From positions 1 to 64,000 of the forward strand of contig JAZQAG010000022.1 of NCBI GenBank assembly GCA_045545095.1: DNA of 64,000 nucleotides, read 5' to 3'. The position numbers and the translations under genes were made by a program. Below are positions 62,946 to 64,000 of this stretch, piece by piece. The notes under the pieces were generated by a model. The model was not told the origin of the DNA and made no database searches. It saw nothing but the letters and a program-made list of their open reading frames with translations. This stretch comes from Phocaeicola_A sp045545095 (GTDB lineage Bacteria > Bacteroidota > Bacteroidia > Bacteroidales > Bacteroidaceae). Each line of letters begins with the position of its first letter. The stretch's first letter is position 1.

Positions 62946-64000
62946 ATGATTAATAGATTCGTATTGAATGAAGTTTCATACTTCGGTCCTGGCGCACGCG
63001 AAGTATTACCTCAAGAGATTAGCAGACTTGGTTTGCACAAGGCTTTTGTAGCCACAGACAAGGATCTGCTGAAATTTGGTGTCGCAGATAAGGTGCTGAA
63101 AGTGTTGGAGGCAGCAAATATACCTTATGAGGTTTTTAGTGACATCAAGCCAAATCCGACAGTAAGTAATGTGAATGCTGGTGTGAAAGCTTTTGCTGAA
63201 TCTGGAGCAGATTTTATTTTAGCTATTGGTGGTGGTTCATCTATCGATACGTCCAAAGCCATCGGTATTATTACCAATAATCCAGAATTTGCAGATGTCG
63301 TTTCATTGGAAGGTGTAGCTCCCACAAAGAAAAAATCAGTGCCCATCATAGCTTTACCTACTACGGCTGGTACAGCTGCTGAAGTGACCATTAATTATGT
63401 GATTACGGATGAAGTGAATCAAAAGAAAATGGTGTGTGTGGATCCTAATGACATACCTGCTATTGCCATTGTGGATGCAGAATTGATGTATACACTACCT
63501 AAGAGTTTGACAGCATCAACTGGTCTTGATGCGTTGACACACGCAATCGAAGGACTTATTACTAAGGGCGCTTGGGAAATGAGTGATATGTTCGAGATAA
63601 AAGCAATAGAAATGATTGCACGCTATTTGGAAACAGCTGTAAATGAGCCTAACAATGCTGAGGCTAGAAATGGTATGGCTGTGGCTCAGTATATTGCAGG
63701 TATGGCATTTTCTAATGTTGGATTGGGTGTAGTACATGGTATGGCTCATCCGTTGGGTGCAATTTTTGATGTACCTCATGGCGTAGCCAATGCATTGTTA
63801 TTGCCTCTCATTATGGAGTATAATGCTCCTGCGGCTCTTGATAAATACACAGATATAGCTAAGGCTATGAATGTATATAAGGATGGAATGACCAAGGAAG
63901 AGGCTGCGAAAGCAGCTTGCGATGCAGTTCGTCAACTTTCAATTCGTGTGGGTATTCCTCAGCATTTGAGCGAAATTGGTATTAAGGAGGAAGATCTTCC
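62946..64000 (+). CDS. fucO: Lactaldehyde reductase / group III iron alcohol dehydrogenase (partial)
   Basis: The first 351 codons of a gene that runs off the window end; full-length family members are about 384 residues. It is an iron-dependent alcohol dehydrogenase reducing lactaldehyde to 1,2-propanediol with NADH in fucose and rhamnose breakdown. The NAD site GGGSSIDTSKAIG (about 98-110), ALPTTAGTAAEVT, metal ligands in DALTHAIEG (about 197-205) and GVVHGMAHPLGAIFDVPHG are intact. Start MINRFVLNEVSYFG is typical of FucO. No fucose genes are inside the window. Confidence 0.88.
   Translation, partial: MINRFVLNEVSYFGPGAREVLPQEISRLGLHKAFVATDKDLLKFGVADKVLKVLEAANIPYEVFSDIKPNPTVSNVNAGVKAFAESGADFILAIGGGSSIDTSKAIGIITNNPEFADVVSLEGVAPTKKKSVPIIALPTTAGTAAEVTINYVITDEVNQKKMVCVDPNDIPAIAIVDAELMYTLPKSLTASTGLDALTHAIEGLITKGAWEMSDMFEIKAIEMIARYLETAVNEPNNAEARNGMAVAQYIAGMAFSNVGLGVVHGMAHPLGAIFDVPHGVANALLLPLIMEYNAPAALDKYTDIAKAMNVYKDGMTKEEAAKAACDAVRQLSIRVGIPQHLSEIGIKEEDL

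Overview
The window comes from a gut-type member of the Bacteroidota, most likely Bacteroides or Phocaeicola. Promoters follow the Bacteroides sigma-ABfr pattern (-33 TTTG, 19-20 bases, -7 TAnnTTTG), clearly visible upstream of tRNA-Arg, tRNA-Lys, ligA, an XRE-type regulator and the rloA-like gene. The primary sigma factor is the short form (287 aa, no region 1.1). The gene families also fit: DUF5020 next to a purine permease, HU-CCDC81/SPOR protein, standalone HsdR_N protein, and GH10 xylanase with two CBM6 modules.

Layout. 1-9.0 kb is housekeeping: a TPR protein and gyrA (minus), then clpC and htpG (plus). 9.2-12.3 kb has two identical tRNA-Arg(ACG) genes and a purine salvage operon (NCS2 permease, Tsx-like DUF5020 channel, HPRT). 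12.4-18.6 kb has dapA, ligA, trmD and pyrK-pyrD. 18.6-26.3 kb has an XRE regulator, about 1.1 kb of gene-free DNA, a 22-bp tandem repeat, holA, amn, an HsdR_N protein, nif3 with a zinc-ribbon coiled-coil gene, and a lipoprotein of the uroporphyrinogen decarboxylase (URO-D) fold.

26.3-37.2 kb is an accessory defence-like island. It holds a zeta-toxin/antitoxin pair flanked by a ~216-bp direct repeat. Next comes a three-gene operon of an RloA-like ATPase, an RloB TOPRIM protein and a 1318-aa YobI-like membrane NTPase. After an IS256-family remnant there is a two-gene restriction-modification-like unit (EcoRI-type adenine methyltransferase plus DUF262-HNH protein). Upstream of that unit lies a ~345-nt structured RNA with its own promoter-like -7 box and an intrinsic terminator. 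I did not recognise this RNA.

37.2-38.3 kb is repeat-rich non-coding DNA. 38.3-54.2 kb is one seven-gene minus-strand operon that combines ABC and RND export: an ABC ATPase, an ABC-2 permease with a degenerate M1-peptidase-like ectodomain, a TolC-type channel, a membrane-fusion lipoprotein, an RND pump, an RND pump fused to an ABC ATPase, and a small ABC permease. 54.4-55.9 kb is a FetAB-type ABC pair. 56-59.4 kb has a secreted xylanase and a Gdx/SugE-type SMR exporter. 59.5-64 kb has tRNA-Lys(CTT), an HU-CCDC81/SPOR protein, a zinc-ribbon/FHA protein, rpoD and the 5' part of fucO.

Intergenic DNA carries several repeat families: GGATT-type palindromes, CAGAGACA-type palindromes, and tandem phrases of about 7, 10 and 22 bases. 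They sit in gaps between genes, sometimes inside operons. All functional calls are from reading the sequence; no database search was possible.
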